Part shown: piece by piece, positions 47,665-61,029 of the stretch
How positions within the stretch are numbered: the stretch's first letter is position 1
How the letters are laid out: every line of letters starts with the position of its first letter
From: Centrapalus pauciflorus
Lineage: Eukaryota > Streptophyta > Magnoliopsida > Asterales > Asteraceae
DNA length: 64,000 bases
Assembly: GCA_020465985.1 (NCBI GenBank)
Contig: JAANYP010000284.1
Coordinates: forward strand, 77,501-141,500
Direction: 5' to 3'
Notes under the pieces: model-generated
Told to the model about the DNA's origin: nothing
The model's input: only the letters and a program-made list of their open reading frames with translations
Databases searched by the model: none
Program-made: the position numbers and the translations under genes

Positions 47665-48070
47665 CTAAAGTTGTTCATATAATACGTATGGACATAAACT
47701 AGTATAATAATAAATCGACAACGTACCTTAATAATATGCAAACATATCCATCACACTTCCAGTAAAAATAATCATTTACATAAATTACTTACATACACAT
47801 ATATAAATCAACACTATAAAAATTTTTATAAAAATGATGATATATTTATATATTAAGATTCAATAATTAATATTGTGAATAGTTAAAAAAAATCATGTAA
47901 ATTGTGCAAATGGTCATTTACTTGGAAGATACATCATTCAGATAATTTTTTAAAGTCTTGGGGTTCACCCCCTTCGAGACTTGAGGTTTTCAATTCTTTT
48001 TCCTTTTTAATCCAGATTAAAACACAAATTTCAGATGCTATCTTTTTTATAACACTTAGATAAACATATA
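46280..48070. other. Intergenic sequence with a small MITE and a TA microsatellite
   Basis: At about 46868-47087 a short element has ends AAGGGTGACATTATTT and, in reverse complement, TAGGGGTGACAATTTC, as in hAT-like MITEs. A (TA)n tract of about 40 bp lies at 47625-47662. No gene recognised. Confidence 0.45.
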
Positions 48071-48442
48071 GAGGGTGTTTGGATTTGCGTTTGAAAAAGT
48101 GCTGTAGCGTTTTGGAAACTAATAATCAGATAATTGCTGTAACAAAAAGTGCTGCAGGAAATGTAGTGTTTGGTTTAGCTTCTGCTGTTTGATATCATAA
48201 TTATCAAATAATCAGTTTTTAAAGTGTTTGGATTTGCGTTTTACTTGTAAAATGACCAAATAATCACTTATTAAGCAAATAAGTTACAATTTTTAACTTA
48301 TGAAAAAGTGTGGTAGGACAAACGCTAAACGCAAATAATCACTTATTAACGTATGCAATCCAAACACTTTAAATCAATTATTTGCGTTATTGTAACGTGA
48401 TAAGCTAATAATCATGTTTATAACGCAAAACCAAACACCCTC
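48071..48442. mobile_element. MITE, copy 1 of a three-copy family
   Basis: The ends are GAGGGTGTTTGGATTTGCGT and, in reverse complement, GAGGGTGTTTGGTTTTGCGT, about 20 bp of TIR. The interior contains ATAACGCAAATAATTGAT-type words. The target duplication is ambiguous (ATA on both sides). Related copies lie at 52408 and at the window's right edge. Confidence 0.78.
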
Positions 48443-51400
48443 ATAGTAGCATATATAAAATTTAATTTGATGTTTTACGTTCAATTTCAACCCAAACCAT
48501 TCCCATGATCACTGTGTTTATCGACACAACTCGAACCAACATAAAAACAGAAATTAATATACCTTTATATGAAATTAAAGTTTGTTTTTTCTTTCCATGG
48601 CTTCTTTATACCCCAATGGACGATTATCTGCTGAAAATATACTTATGCATCCACAATCTTGAGTTTTGATTCTAAACTTTCGGTTCCTTTATGAACCGTA
48701 CCAAAACTCATAAAGATTTCAAATTTAAACTTTGTTTACCTTGGTTTGATGTTTGTAATCACTATAGTTATTTCAAATATTGCTTTACTTTGAATTTTAA
48801 AGGTTAATTTCAACTGATTCAATTTTTTGAGATGTTGAATGCATGAACTGTGAGGGAGAGAGTTACTTTGTTGTACACTTATAAACTTGAGTTCTTAGCA
48901 ACCATCATCAATTATCATTATCATAATATGTCGATCAATCTTTATATATCTATTTCTTTGAATTTTCGCTCTATTTACAATGTTGATCCATTTATTTATT
49001 CTTTAACTCATTTTGAGTTCTATGATTCACATTTGATTTCCAACTGAATTTAATAAAACTGGGTTAAATCAGACATCGACATTACATCATCTGAACTTCA
49101 TTGTTGGATAACACATAAATTAAAACATAGATGTTACAGTTCTATTTTGGTTTTTTAATACATTATGGTACTTCTTGGAACCCACACACACACATAAATG
49201 TGTGTAATTTACAGTATTGTTTCTAAAACTTTTAAAAAAGAGTAAATAACTAGTTTTGATATATTTTATGTAAGTGTGATGCTAAAAGGACACCCTTAGG
49301 GTTTAGGAATCTTTTGTGTAAGGGTGATATCTTTTTTTGACTAACTTTTACTAACATGAACATCTATGAATGTGCACACCCTAGCTTCAAATGACACGAA
49401 AAAACATACTATTAAGGATTTCTAGACCCCTAGGGGTGTCCTTTGAGCATCACTCAAAAACAAAAAAGCTATTAATAAAGGTGTCTGTTTGATATAATGG
49501 GGTGTCTTTTTAAACTTTTCCTCCGTGGGTAATTATGTTAACCTTGACTCTCTTTTTTTTTTCTCTCAATCTTTGAATGTAATAGTTAAATGGATATGAA
49601 AAAGATGATTTTAAGGTGAATGGTCTTGTCAAATATTATTAAATATAGTTTGAAGAATCTTTATGATGAACATGTTTGTATGTATGTACCCCGACGTAAT
49701 GTAAGAATAAAGCTAGGCCCTTGATTGATTGGTCTTTTCAACAATGTATTACAGAAAAATTAAATTTAATATAAAAAACTTTATATATCCCATTAATTCC
49801 TGTTGGATGTGACCAAATATAATGAATATAATCCAAAGCTTTAATCATTAATAAAAAACTTAAATTGAATTTTATTTTGTTTTTTGAAACATTTTTGTTA
49901 GTTATTTGTTAACCTCAGAAATAGATGATTTTAAGATCTTTTTCTTTTATTATTTTTTAAATCCTCTTAATAAGAATTTGAATACAAAGTAATCTAACAT
50001 ACCAAATATTAACTAATTTAGAAATAAAAAGAAAAATTAAATCCACCTTGCACTTGGAATTAAAGTAATTTCTTCTAATGTTTGTAGGTATGCTTCTTCT
50101 TCGTATTTATTCCCACCCCATTTTCAGTTATTTTTTGTAAAATAAATAAATAAGACGATGTCTCAACATTTATGAAGAAGCTCATATTTAGACATATATG
50201 AACATTTCAAAATTGATAATTGATAAACGTCTGGTAAGTAAAAAATGTTAAATGTTGACGTATACTATGGAGAAAAAGACTTTCCTGATTTGTTGACCAC
50301 AATGTTTCTACGGACTCGTAGTCCACATGACCTCATACTCAAACCATTTTTAGGTGCTAATAATAGAAAATGGACGACATATGATAGTCGATACGTTGCA
50401 TCACGCATGACTCCACGAGTTTCTTCGTAGTTGTATTTCATGTTTTAGTTTCATTGCTTAAGAGTTTGAGTCTTTGTTTCCGTATCTTGAAGAAATTTTC
50501 GATGTACCACTGAGTTTTTGTTATAAAAGTTGTTTGCCTCTAAAAAATAATATTACTTACGAGTTTAAATATAACATTGTTTCCATACATGAATTGTAAA
50601 TATCAAAAGGTAGTCAGACCCATGACAATTAGGTGATAAACATAGTTATTATTGGAACCTAATGAATTATCATGATCCAATTTTTAAGTGAAAATTTATT
50701 TTGGGATAATTTAAAATAAAAATATAAATAGGGACGGAGGGAATATCATGTAAACCACATCTCTTTTGTGAGTTTTAATTCGATATGTTGTAATCACATT
50801 CAAACCAACCTAAAAAAATTGATACTACTTTGGTTTCAATTTAAAATATGTTGTACTAAGTCATACCTTAAATTTGTTAGTTTAAGTTTAGAAGATAATA
50901 AAAAAGCATTAAATCCATAATCTAAACCACATCATCATATAGAAAATTTAGTTTTCTTAAATAAACATATTAAGAAAAGTTGAATAAGAAACAGTTTCAA
51001 AATAATCTAAAATTGAAACAACATAATTGATTCATAGTTAGAAACTTATGATTTTACGGATCTTAATCAATAAAAATGATTCGATCCTTAGTAACATCCT
51101 TATTCCTTCACTAATAGGATCTTAGTCAGGATTTAAGATCTACTATAATATCTCGATCTGATTCTATTTTTACTTAAATTCAATATTAAACAAACTAAGT
51201 GAGCCAACTTTGTTAAATAAAAAGGTCTACATGTATGTAAATTATCTATTTGTGTATAATAGCAAGTTTTATATAATTTGGTGTTCAATACTCTTAAATT
51301 TAATTTAATAGTGATATTATTGAATCATCAAAAGTATTGAATTAAATATTTTATCAATTTGACGTAAATTTAATCTTTAATGTAAATTATAACACACGTA

Positions 51401-52407
51401 TAAAAAGACAATATTATTTCAATAGGATCTTAGGATTCTAATATTGATTTTACGATTCTATCTTGCGAAGACAAAAACAATGTTAGATAAGATTTCGATC
51501 TTGACAACTTTAAATTCATGCATGTTCAAGTTTTTGGTTGTTGAGGGCCCAAACATAACTTTGATCAACATTGTCAGCACGGTTGACAATATCGATCCAA
51601 CGGGCGAGATGATTAAAATGACGGCATAGTAAAAGAGTAAGCTTAAAAACATAACTTTTTAAAATTGTGATATTCTTGTAATTGTTGTATTAAACAAATT
51701 TCATTTTTTTTAAATAATTCAAAATTATGTTAAGTTTTTGTGTTTTAGTCATAAACCTGTGTGCTTGAATTGACCGAAATTGTCACCGCATAGTTTGTTT
51801 TTTTACATAATTAGATTCCTTTTGTCTTTTTTTTATCTATCATATAAAAAATACGATACTGAAGTCCTTTAAAAAAGTAAACATGAAAAAGAAGAATACA
51901 CTTTGTAATTAGAGAAAAACAATGTCTAAAATGGAGTAACCACTAGTTACAAATTCAAGTTTTCAACATAAAATCCTCTAAAAGCAATACAATGCAATTA
52001 TGCAAATAGGAATCAAATGAGAAAAAAAATCATAGATAGAACACAATTAAGTATTCAACAAATCTTAACTCCCAACATTGTAAAATATTTGAATCATCAA
52101 TGAATGATTTGTTAGTTTAATATGATGACCAAAACACCAATGGTTGATGATTCGTTTCCGAACACCAATAACGTTATCATCATCACCTGCAACACCATTG
52201 TCCTTTATTGCTGAATCTACTTCTTTTTATAAATAATTACAATAAATGATGAAATCAGATAGAATTTGTGATTTATCCTTTGTTTCAAAACAAAGACAAA
52301 CTATCTTCTGAATATTTGTAACCGATTTATTTTTCAAAGTGAATTTCATTATATGATAATAATTAAAGAATAAAAATAATCAAGATTAATAATTTATAAT
52401 AACGAAA
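48443..52407. other. AT-rich intergenic sequence, nothing recognised
   Basis: No supported gene. A 61-codon open frame at 50245-50430 (plus) has somewhat more ordinary composition but no domain I recognise. A region at about 51500-51800 contains GGGCGAGATGATTAAAATGAC and AAATTGTCACC words like those near 47000, probably an old element. Confidence 0.45.
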
Positions 52408-52690
52408 GAGGGTGTTTGATTTTGCGTTATACGGAAATTATTAGATTATTACGTTATAATAACGTAAATAATTGGTTTGAATTGTTTGGATTACATTAAT
52501 TAATAAGTTATTATTTGCGTTAAATGTTAATTCTATTGGACCATTTCATAAATTCAAAAATGTAGTTTATTTGTTTAATAAATGATTATTTGATCATTTT
52601 AGAAGTTAAAATGCAAATTCAAATACTTAAAAAATTGATTATTTGATAACTGTAATAACAAGTAGCAGAGTCAAAACCAGATATTAAATT
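52408..52690. mobile_element. MITE, copy 2 of the GAGGGTGTTTG family, right end eroded
   Basis: It begins GAGGGTGTTTGATTTTGCGT and shares TTACGTTATAATAACG and TTGATTATTTGATAA blocks with copy 1. The right TIR is not recognisable. Confidence 0.65.
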
Positions 52691-52829
52691 TCCAACGATA
52701 ATTTTTGTTATAATTATTTTTTGATATTAATTTTCAAAATGGCGTAATATTTTTTTCTCTCATATTTCACATGCGGTGGTTGTACATGTACCCCACATTG
52801 TTGCAAAAATGAAAAGAAGTTAACGGCGC

Positions 52830-53130
52830 CGTTAAGTGAAAAAAGAATGGTGGGGAGCAAGAAGACCATAAAAGGAAACCGTCGGCGTTGTCTGCGCCCG
52901 GACAAGACAAAAGCAAGCAAACCACAAAAGTCTCAGGACCGCCGTGACGCCTACTTTTGGGCTCGTGATGTGTGTGGGCCCACTTTTTCTATGCTTTTGA
53001 CACGTTGGGATTCTGGTGGTCCCCATAACCAGATTTGTTTTCTTGTCAGCCACTCCAAACACAAAAGCCCCTACCATCATTTGCCGTTAAAAGTCCCACC
53101 CACCCAACACCATTTCTCTTTCGTTTTTTT
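52830..53130 (+). promoter_or_regulatory. GC-richer promoter-like patch with a GTGGGCCCAC (TCP-type) site
   Basis: About 300 bp of markedly higher GC content than its surroundings contains the palindrome GTGGGCCCAC at 52974-52983, the core bound by TCP factors in many plant promoters. It continues into a CCCACCCACCCAACACC, CT-rich stretch typical of a 5' UTR. Overlapping open frames on both strands (52847-53146 plus and 52832-53080 minus) have no domain I know. No downstream gene was found. Confidence 0.35.
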
Positions 53131-54040
53131 TGAGGACTTCATCTAATCAGATTTAAAAAAAAGAAAAAAAGAAAAAATCTAATGCGATTTCAATCCTTCT
53201 AAAATCTTATGCATCTTCTAGTTACTCATAGACAAATGATTCATATAGTTTATAAAATTATCAAAGTGATCCATCCAATCAAGAAATTATAGAAACAATC
53301 TTGAGTTTGATATTACATTTACCGTTTCAATTCCTACTTTCTAAGATATGCTTGATAAAGTTAGCTTTTAAACAGAATTAAAGTTTATAACTAGGTACTT
53401 GTAGTCAAAGCTTTTATTACTAGGTATGTATTTGACAATGTAGTTATAGCTAGAATCGGAGCTCAAGAGCGTAAAATGACACAGATGAATAGTCAACAAA
53501 AAATAAATAAATATACTTTAAGGGCAATTATGTAATCTCTTCAATCAAAAGCTCAAACTAATTCCGACTAGCTTTTGATTTTGAAGTTTTTAGTTTTAAT
53601 GTCGTCTACTAAACAAAGTTTTTTGTTTGACCTTTACAAAATATAAGTTTAAGGTTCCGTTAAATATATTCTATTCCATTGAAATTCGTTAAAACAATAT
53701 TTTAATGTTTATTTCTTAATCTTTAACTTCATATCTTATCGTCAATATTATTATTTAAATACACAGAAATTGAAAAATGATAAACACTAATAACCTTTTT
53801 TAAAATCACTAGGTCTTCAACCGTCAAAGCCACCCGACAAGGCAATAACCAAACACCCCAACAGATCTCAGACCCACTGTTTAGTGTTACACGAAGTCTG
53901 AATCTCGATTGAATGTTGGAGATTGATTATCGACTAAAATCAAGTCCTTAATTGTTTATAGTTTAAATGTTAGTGATCTTGAGTTTAAATGTTTGTTGAA
54001 ATCAATTTCTTGAATGTTTCACGACTGAATGTCATGGATC
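53131..54040. other. Intergenic sequence, nothing recognised
   Basis: AT-rich, no open frame or element ends that I can support. Confidence 0.45.
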
Positions 54041-54677
54041 TAGGCATGGCAGTGGGGCGGAGATCTCATTTCTCATCCTCATCCCCGCTTCATAATCTTC
54101 TCCTCCAACCCTGACCTCATCCACGTCAGGGAATGAGTATTTATCCCCATCCCCGTCCCCGTCCCAATCGGGGATCGGGATTCTTCATCGGGGAATCGAG
54201 TTTTTCAAATTTCTAAAACATTATTATGTTTAAACTGTAAATAGTAATTTTGTAGAAAAACATATGTAAATAAACTTTAAAACAAATCAATTCAAACATA
54301 TTTGAGTTAGTTACGTATATAATTTATACTATAACAAAAACAAATAAATGTATGCAAAAGATTTATAAAACCCATAGATGAAAGAAAAACAATAGTATTT
54401 TAAACTATAAAAATCTGATATACATTGATATTTATATATTATATACAATATGATAAATAATTTACATTATTAAGTTAAATATATATAATAATCTATATTA
54501 AAACATAAATATAATTGGGGTCGGGTTCGGGGTTAAAGTGTCTACCGTTCCCGCCTCATCCCCATTATTTTAAATCGGGGATTCCCCATCCCCATCCACG
54601 GTCAACTTGTGGATTCCCCGGTCAAATCGCGGTCGAGTTACGGGTTCCCATCGGGATGAGTATTTTTGCCAAGCCAA
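54041..54677. mobile_element. hAT-type MITE
   Basis: It is flanked by an exact 8-bp duplication CATGGATC (54033-54040 and 54678-54685). The ends are TAGGCATGGCA and, in reverse complement, TTGGCTTGGCA. The subterminal regions are rich in CCCCATCCCC/CGGGGA words in opposite orientations, with an AT-rich centre. It is non-coding. Confidence 0.82.
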
Positions 54678-54685
54678 CATGGATC

Positions 54686-56060
54686 AATTAATTTGAAAGT
54701 CACTAATTTCTATGATTCTTCATGTGTACGTGTGTTAAGAAAGGAAAACGTTGTTACTGAGTGATTAAAAATTGTTTCCCAATCTTATATACCTTTGAAT
54801 GTCGTTTATAAGTTATTTTCTTTTCTAATTTTTAGATATGGGTTCAAATGAGGTTCGATTTTGTTTGAGTTTGTGGGTTCGATTTGGTTTCTGAGTTTGT
54901 AGATCTTGATTGGGGTTCGATTTTGTTTGTCAGTTTGATTGTGCTTTTGTTTCCACATCTAGTTGTGAATATCCTCACGGTTTCTAGATCTGTTTTTTTA
55001 TTTCAAGAGCTAAGGGTCTAACTCTTGATGAGGAGCATTTCATTTTCGAGGAATTAATTTGATGATGAAGGCTACTGTGATGATCATCGATTTAAATATA
55101 GGATGAATAGCACTGTAATATGTTTTGTTAGGATGTCGGTGTTGGAAAAAAGTGTAAATTTTTCAAAGGAAAAAGTGGTTTTTCCATGGTTTTGGACCAA
55201 ATATAATTATATATAATTGTGACATATATAATGAATATTTTGTGGGTTTGTATTCTCCTTGAAGAGAGGATTCCAACGATATAAAGAACGTCCAAAACGG
55301 AGCTAAGATGAATGAGATATCGATGCTCAAAGATTGGTGTTTGGAATGAAAGAAACATCTTCTAAGTGGGTGAAGAGAGTCCCACATAGGAAGGAAGATG
55401 AAACCAAAGTGGGTTTATAAGGAGGATTGTTCAAAGCTATGGCAAGATTGTTTGTGGTTTTACTCCAATGCCTACCCGCGCGCGGGGGGGGGGTGCAAAT
55501 CTTGGACCTCGAAGGCTAAAATCCACTGAACTCGTGTACGCCAGCACCTGTGGACACGAATGCATCAACCTTTTTACTCCAGGTGAGAGCTGAACAGGTT
55601 GCGTGGCCTTGTGAAGATCAGCGCTCAGGCTGTCCTTGAACAGGCTTTGTCCAAGCTGTCCAGCGAACAGGTTGAGGCCCAGCAGGCTTCGACCAAAGCT
55701 GTTCGGGTCAGTCGGATCCATTTGATGTACAGCAAAAAGTAATAGATGGAGTCCGTATAAACTATCATTGCAAAATTTATTAGTTTTCTAAATCTTTAAA
55801 TATCACGTGTATATTCAAATGACTATTTTAAATTTATTTTATCATTTAAAAAGTTTTTTGAATACCTAAACTAACATATTAAATCCCAAGAAAATAAATT
55901 AAAAAAATATAGAAATATCATAATTAAAAATAATGTTTAATATTTTTTTAAATGATATAATTAAATTTAAAATAGTTATTTGGATATATACGTGATATTT
56001 AAATGTTCAGAATGCTATATATGCAATAAGAAATTTTACAATAATATATATACATAATAT
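54686..56060. other. Intergenic sequence with a probable LTR-like fragment
   Basis: About 55131-55440 starts TGTCGGTGTTGGAAAA and includes GTCCCACATAGGAAGG and GGGTTTATAAGGAGG, a promoter arrangement common in plant copia LTRs. The GC-rich continuation (to about 55735) contains a CGCGCGCGGGGGGGGGG run. No partner LTR or domain was found, and the open frame at 55437-55721 (minus) is unrecognised. Confidence 0.4.
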
Positions 56061-56228
56061 TAACACTCTGTTCTCGAATTAGAAAAGAAGAGAAGAGAAA
56101 GAAACATGAAGGAAAGAAACATGGAAGAAAGAAAGTAAAAAGAAAATAATATTTGTGTTTGTGTTTTTGAATCAATAGGAAAGATAGATGAATGAAAGAA
56201 AATTTATGTTCTTGAAGAAGGAGGAAAG

Positions 56229-58715
56229 TGTGACATCCTTGCCACAACAACCACCAATTACAAAACACCCAGGATTAATCATCACACATAATTACAATAA
56301 TGATCTGATAACCTAAATTAAGTGCGGAAGCATTAAAACATGAATAAAGTAGTGCAACAAGTGTTAAACACCCTACGGTGCTATAAGGTACCAAGTCTAA
56401 ATCTACACACCCATTACAATTATTACAATCATCCAGAATATTACAACATTGTCTCATAACATAAATTACCGATGAAATAGTGCCGAGTCTCCCAAATCTT
56501 CCAAATGACCTAACTAGAAGGTCCGGCGGCTGATTTACCCTTTCCTGTAAAAATAAAATCACCTGAGGGGTAAGCGAATGCTTAGTGAATACACAGATTT
56601 ACACATTTTATAAATCCTTATGATGCCCACAAGAGTAGCACCGACGACACACGTCGTGCACTCTCCACGTACACAAAGTACGACCACACCTGAGCCGTCG
56701 CTCATACGAGCCCAAAGCTCGGCCTTTAAAACATACTACTGAGACAGACATAACATCGGGGATGACATACTGCCTACCGGACCTGGAGGGATCAGCTCCA
56801 GCATCATATAGAGCAGTAACATCAGAGTAACAGATGCGACCCACCGGTCCATCGTAGATGCACAACAAACGAACGGACATGCATCAAATAAGAATGTGCA
56901 TCTAAATCTACGCAAGTTAGTAGAATTCCAAACGAAAAATGAAGCAACATGTCTCAGTAAGCAAAAGCAATCATAAAGCAGATATAAACATGCGAAATCA
57001 TATGTACTCACCGTGGGTGCGTAATTAAATGTTAACCAAATTTTATTTCTCCTCGGGCTTTCAACCGGATCCACCAAGTACCCCACTGTGGGTTAAACAA
57101 CACCACAAGGGACCTGTTATATTAATTACAACAATACCTCGTATCAATAACCGTTTAAATCATAAAACCAAGTTTCGTAAGTTTTGCAATATTTTTTCCC
57201 ATTTCGGGTCCATGTCTAAATTCATACCATAATTAAGCTTGAGCTTATCTCATGTTCATATATCATCCTTTGAGTAACCCTTGTCATTTTATGTGTTGTT
57301 TATAAGTTTCGTTCAAAATACATGAGTTTAGAGAGTATATTTCTCAATTTTAGGCATTAAACTCGAATTTAATGGGTTATATTCGAACCCACCATCAAAT
57401 ATGATGATAGATTCGAACCATATGGTCAGATTCGAACCTATGTTCGAGTTTGAGGTTAGATTCGAGACACCCCCTTCGAATCTAGTGTTAGATTTGAAAA
57501 CACACTCGAATCTAGTACCAAAATCGAGTTTGTTCTTGCATTTCGACTCTGTTCTTGGCATATTCGAGTCTGTTCATCCTTATAACTTAAATCCATCATT
57601 CTAAGGCCTAAAATCGCTGATATATCATGTATGATGCCTAGATTCGATTCTATTATGCATAGGGGTGTAAACGAGCCGAGCCGAGCCCGGGCCCGTTTAA
57701 GCTCGAGCTCGGCTCGTTTAAAAGTATCAGGCTCGAGCTCGAGCTCGGCTCGTCTCGAGCTTTGTATGTAAAGCTCGAGCTCGGCTCGTGAATAATTTTC
57801 CAAGCTCGAGCTCGGCTCGGGCTCGACTCGTTTATTATATATTTTTAGTTTTTTAATTAATTTTAAATAATTTTTTTATATAATATATATATCTTGTTAT
57901 TTTGATATATTTATATTTATTTAACCTATATAATATATATTTATTAATTTAAAACTTTATTTATATATAGGCTCGTTTAGGCTCGTTTAGGCTCGCGAGC
58001 TCGATATGTGAAGCTCGGGCTCGAGCTCGTTTATTAAACGAGCTTGAATTCCAGCTCGAGCTCGTTTAATTCGAGCTTTTAACGAGTCGAGCTCGAGTAG
58101 CTCACGAGTAGCTCGGCTCATTTACACCCCTAATTATGCATATACTATCATATTCTTGCATTATTTCAAACAAAACAAGCTCCAATTCACACAAAACAAC
58201 AGATTCGAAATTCTAGTTCTTCAAAACCGAAACTATAAACTTAAAAGATTCGATTCTTACCTCAATTCGTATGAAATCAGAAATCCGTTTGTAGATTGTT
58301 GTTGTACTCCACGAGATCTTTCCGTTGACGTATGATTCTTGATAATCGGACGGTCGGTTTGTGAAATAACTTAGAGAGATGTAGAGAGGAAATTCTTAGA
58401 GAGAGAGTGTAGTGAGAGAGTCAAAATGGTGAAAATGAAGCCGTTTGCCCTTTTTATTCAACTTTAATCATTTTCGCACATTTCACCACTCGAACTAACC
58501 GGTTCCATAAAATACTGATTTATTCTTAAAATTATCATTAATAACCTTTAAATTCATAATTTCTCCATAACACTGATTTCCGAGTTCAATTTTCTTAAAA
58601 TAGCAACAAACTTTCTAAATATCTCAAATACATAATAATTGCTCAAATTTCAACTTAAATATATTTTTCAACTTAATTAACCAAAATACAGTAAAATAAA
58701 TCTGAGGGTGTTACA
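56229..58715. mobile_element. Solo LTR (gypsy-like), itself carrying a hAT MITE
   Basis: It begins TGTGACATCC and ends GGGTGTTACA, the TG...CA ends of an LTR, with an exact 5-bp target duplication GAAAG (56224-56228 and 58716-58720). There are no internal retrotransposon domains and no second LTR, so it is most simply a solo LTR left by recombination. Without the nested MITE and its duplication it is about 2.0 kb. Open frames within it are unrecognised. The gypsy-like assignment rests on LTR length and terminal words only. Confidence 0.72.
57660..58132. mobile_element. hAT-type MITE nested in the solo LTR
   Basis: A 473-bp element with ends TAGGGGTGTAAACGAGCCGA and, in reverse complement, TAGGGGTGTAAATGAGCCGA. 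It is flanked by an exact 8-bp duplication ATTATGCA (57652-57659 and 58133-58140). Its arms are densely packed with GCTCGAGCTCGGCTCG words and the centre is AT-rich. Confidence 0.93.
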
Positions 58716-58980
58716 GAAAGAAAATAAAAGCTTTTGTTTCTTTGTAATTTACATAGGCAAACTTTCTTTCCCTCACTTTCTTCCCATATTTGGGAGGAAA
58801 CATTTGAGAAAAAAACTTTTCATATTTTCTTTCATCTTCTTTTACTTTCGTTGCTTGAATATGATAAAAGAAAACAAGTTTCTTTTTATTTTCTCTCCAT
58901 TTCTCTTGCTTTCTCCCACTTTCTTCCGTTTAAATGTGTTCGAGAACAGAGGGTAAAAGTTTATTAGGATATATTTTAAA

Positions 58981-59256
58981 CTAGTTTATTACCCGCGTAT
59001 TACGCGGATATTTTTAATATATATAAAATATAACAAATAAAAAGATAAAGATATATATATTATTTTTTAAACAAAAGTATATAAGATGATATTATTATTT
59101 ATTATGACCAATTAATTTTTTATATATCTAAATATATATGAAGAGTATTTTTTTCTTATATATTTTTTTAAACTTTTATTATAATCTTATAATTAATAAA
59201 TTAGTAGATTATTAGATTTTGTTTGATTTGATTTGATTTGAATTTAAAAGTGGATT
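58981..59256 (-). mobile_element. Truncated Helitron 3' end
   Basis: On minus it ends with the hairpin CCGCGTAATACGCGG, GTAATAAACTAG, then T. It is homologous to the two Helitrons near 39-42 kb up to about 59256, where similarity stops abruptly, so the 5' half is missing. Confidence 0.75.
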
Positions 59257-60523
59257 TGGACATTGGAATCCGGTTTTTCAGTTTTTCATAAAAGAATAAC
59301 TTGAGGTTTTTTATGGAAAAAAATAACATAAAAAGACGAAAACACAAAAAATACGAAAACATGTTGGTTTTTTTCATAATAAACCTAATGAATATTGATG
59401 AAATTTAGATTTGACTTATAACCTAAATTTGATTGGACATGACTTATGCCTACGTAAGGCTACATTATAGGTTTGAAGCGAATATTATTATATGAAAACT
59501 CAATTTTATAAAGAGTAAATTATATGCATGATCCGCTTGGTTCGTAGCAAATTACAAGTTTTTTTCTTATTATTATTGAAAAATTACACTGATAGTTTAT
59601 ATTTTAAAACATTGTTACGTTTTCAGTCTCAAGCAACTTAACTTTTTAAAAATTCTCAATTTGCCATTATAAATTAATTTCACATATGGTCTCTAATCAA
59701 TTAATATAGTTTTTTTACATTTAATTATTTGTATATTTATAAGTGTTTAATTAATAATGGTATTTTACCTACTAGTATAATAATTTAATTACAATTTATT
59801 TATGTATTTGACCTATATATTAATAAGTTTTATTATTAATGCTATTACTATTATTATTATAGTTTTGTTATCTACATTGTCCGTTTTGATGAAAAATGTT
59901 TATTTTATTATGAATTTTGTTTTATAAAAAAATTTCTATTTATCAATATATTTAATTAGCTTATCCTTTTTATTTTCATATATTAATTATTAAAAACTAT
60001 TAATGTTAATTTTGAAATTAAAAACATGAAAAGTATGGACATTCTTTCATAGACTATTGCATATTCTACATATGAAATAGTGTTAGTATAGTTGTATTAA
60101 TTATTATAAACTTTAACAAATTTGTAACTTTTAGCATTTTTAAAATTTATGAGTGTAACATAGGACTGTAAAACGAACCAAACGCTCATGAGCATATCAT
60201 CCTTCGATTTGTTTATAGCCCTAGTGTAACATATCATTTCGTTCAATAAATGAACGAATATAAACGAACTTCTCGCGTTGGTTATAGTAATAACTTTAGC
60301 ATCATATGATGTGAAAAATAATTTTGTATCATAGTTATAAATTATGATCTATGAGTTTCAAACATTTTTTTATGTGATGCAAGTTGTTATGAATTTTTAA
60401 AAAATTTTGTTTTATACATGATCCCCAATATCTATTTCATATCAAAGCTAAAAAAAGATATGTAAACTTTAAAAATTAGAGAATTTATAAAAGACATGGA
60501 ATTACTTTCATCTTCAACGTGTT
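59257..60523. other. AT-rich intergenic sequence, nothing recognised
   Basis: No supported gene. A short block near 60165-60215 (GGACTGTAAAACGAACCAAACGCTC) may be a decayed hAT MITE end. Confidence 0.45.
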
Positions 60524-60533
60524 ATTAGTTTAA

Positions 60534-60860
60534 GGGCAAATTACCAAGAAATGTAACATAAATTTTTAAAAATTACCAATAAAGGTAATGTAAAATTTTT
60601 TAGACCAAGAAAGATGACATAAAATTCAAATTTGACAAAAAATGGTATTGATGAGAAATTAAGAATGTAAATTTTTAATTTTATGCTCCCTTTTTAAGTA
60701 AGTGAATAATATTTGATTATCTTTCTTGACCTAAAATTTGAATTTCATGTTCTTTCTCGGCCAAAATAGAATTTTATATTAACTTTCTTGGCAAAAATTT
60801 TTTTACAATATCTTTATTGTCAAATTTTGTATTTTATATTACCTTTCTTGATAATTTCCC
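60534..60860. mobile_element. Mutator-type foldback MITE
   Basis: A 327-bp element with ends GGGCAAATTACCAAGAAATG and, in reverse complement, GGGAAATTATCAAGAAAGGT, and further inverted copies inside. It is flanked by an exact 10-bp duplication ATTAGTTTAA (60524-60533 and 60861-60870). Target duplications of 8-11 bp are typical of the Mutator superfamily. Confidence 0.88.
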
Positions 60861-61029
60861 ATTAGTTTAACTAGATTGTATTGTTTTTGGTTTAAATTTA
60901 AATTTAATGCTGTTAATGATAAAATTAAAAAAGGTGTTGCTAAAGTTGTGATAACCTGTTAAACATGTTTACAGCTCATTCATATATATATATATAATTA
61001 TTTTTGAGAATTAAGTCAACTAAAAATAG

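Larger units (their letters stand above)
56064..58953. mobile_element. PIF/Harbinger-type MITE split by a solo LTR
   Basis: The outer ends are CACTCTGTTCTCGAA (left) and CCCTCTGTTCTCGAA (right, reverse complement), flanked by TAA on both sides (56061-56063 and 58954-58956). The arms are purine-rich on the left (AAAGAAACATGGAAG) and pyrimidine-rich on the right. Removing the inserted LTR leaves a MITE of about 400 bp. Confidence 0.75.

Noticed and set aside
52832..53146. Overlapping 82- and 99-codon open frames as a host gene
   Set aside because: Both strands are open over the same GC-richer patch and neither shows a domain; the patch is better read as promoter-like DNA.
55437..55721. 95-codon open frame on minus in a GC-rich patch
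   Set aside because: No recognisable domain. It adjoins an LTR-like fragment and is probably retroelement leader sequence.
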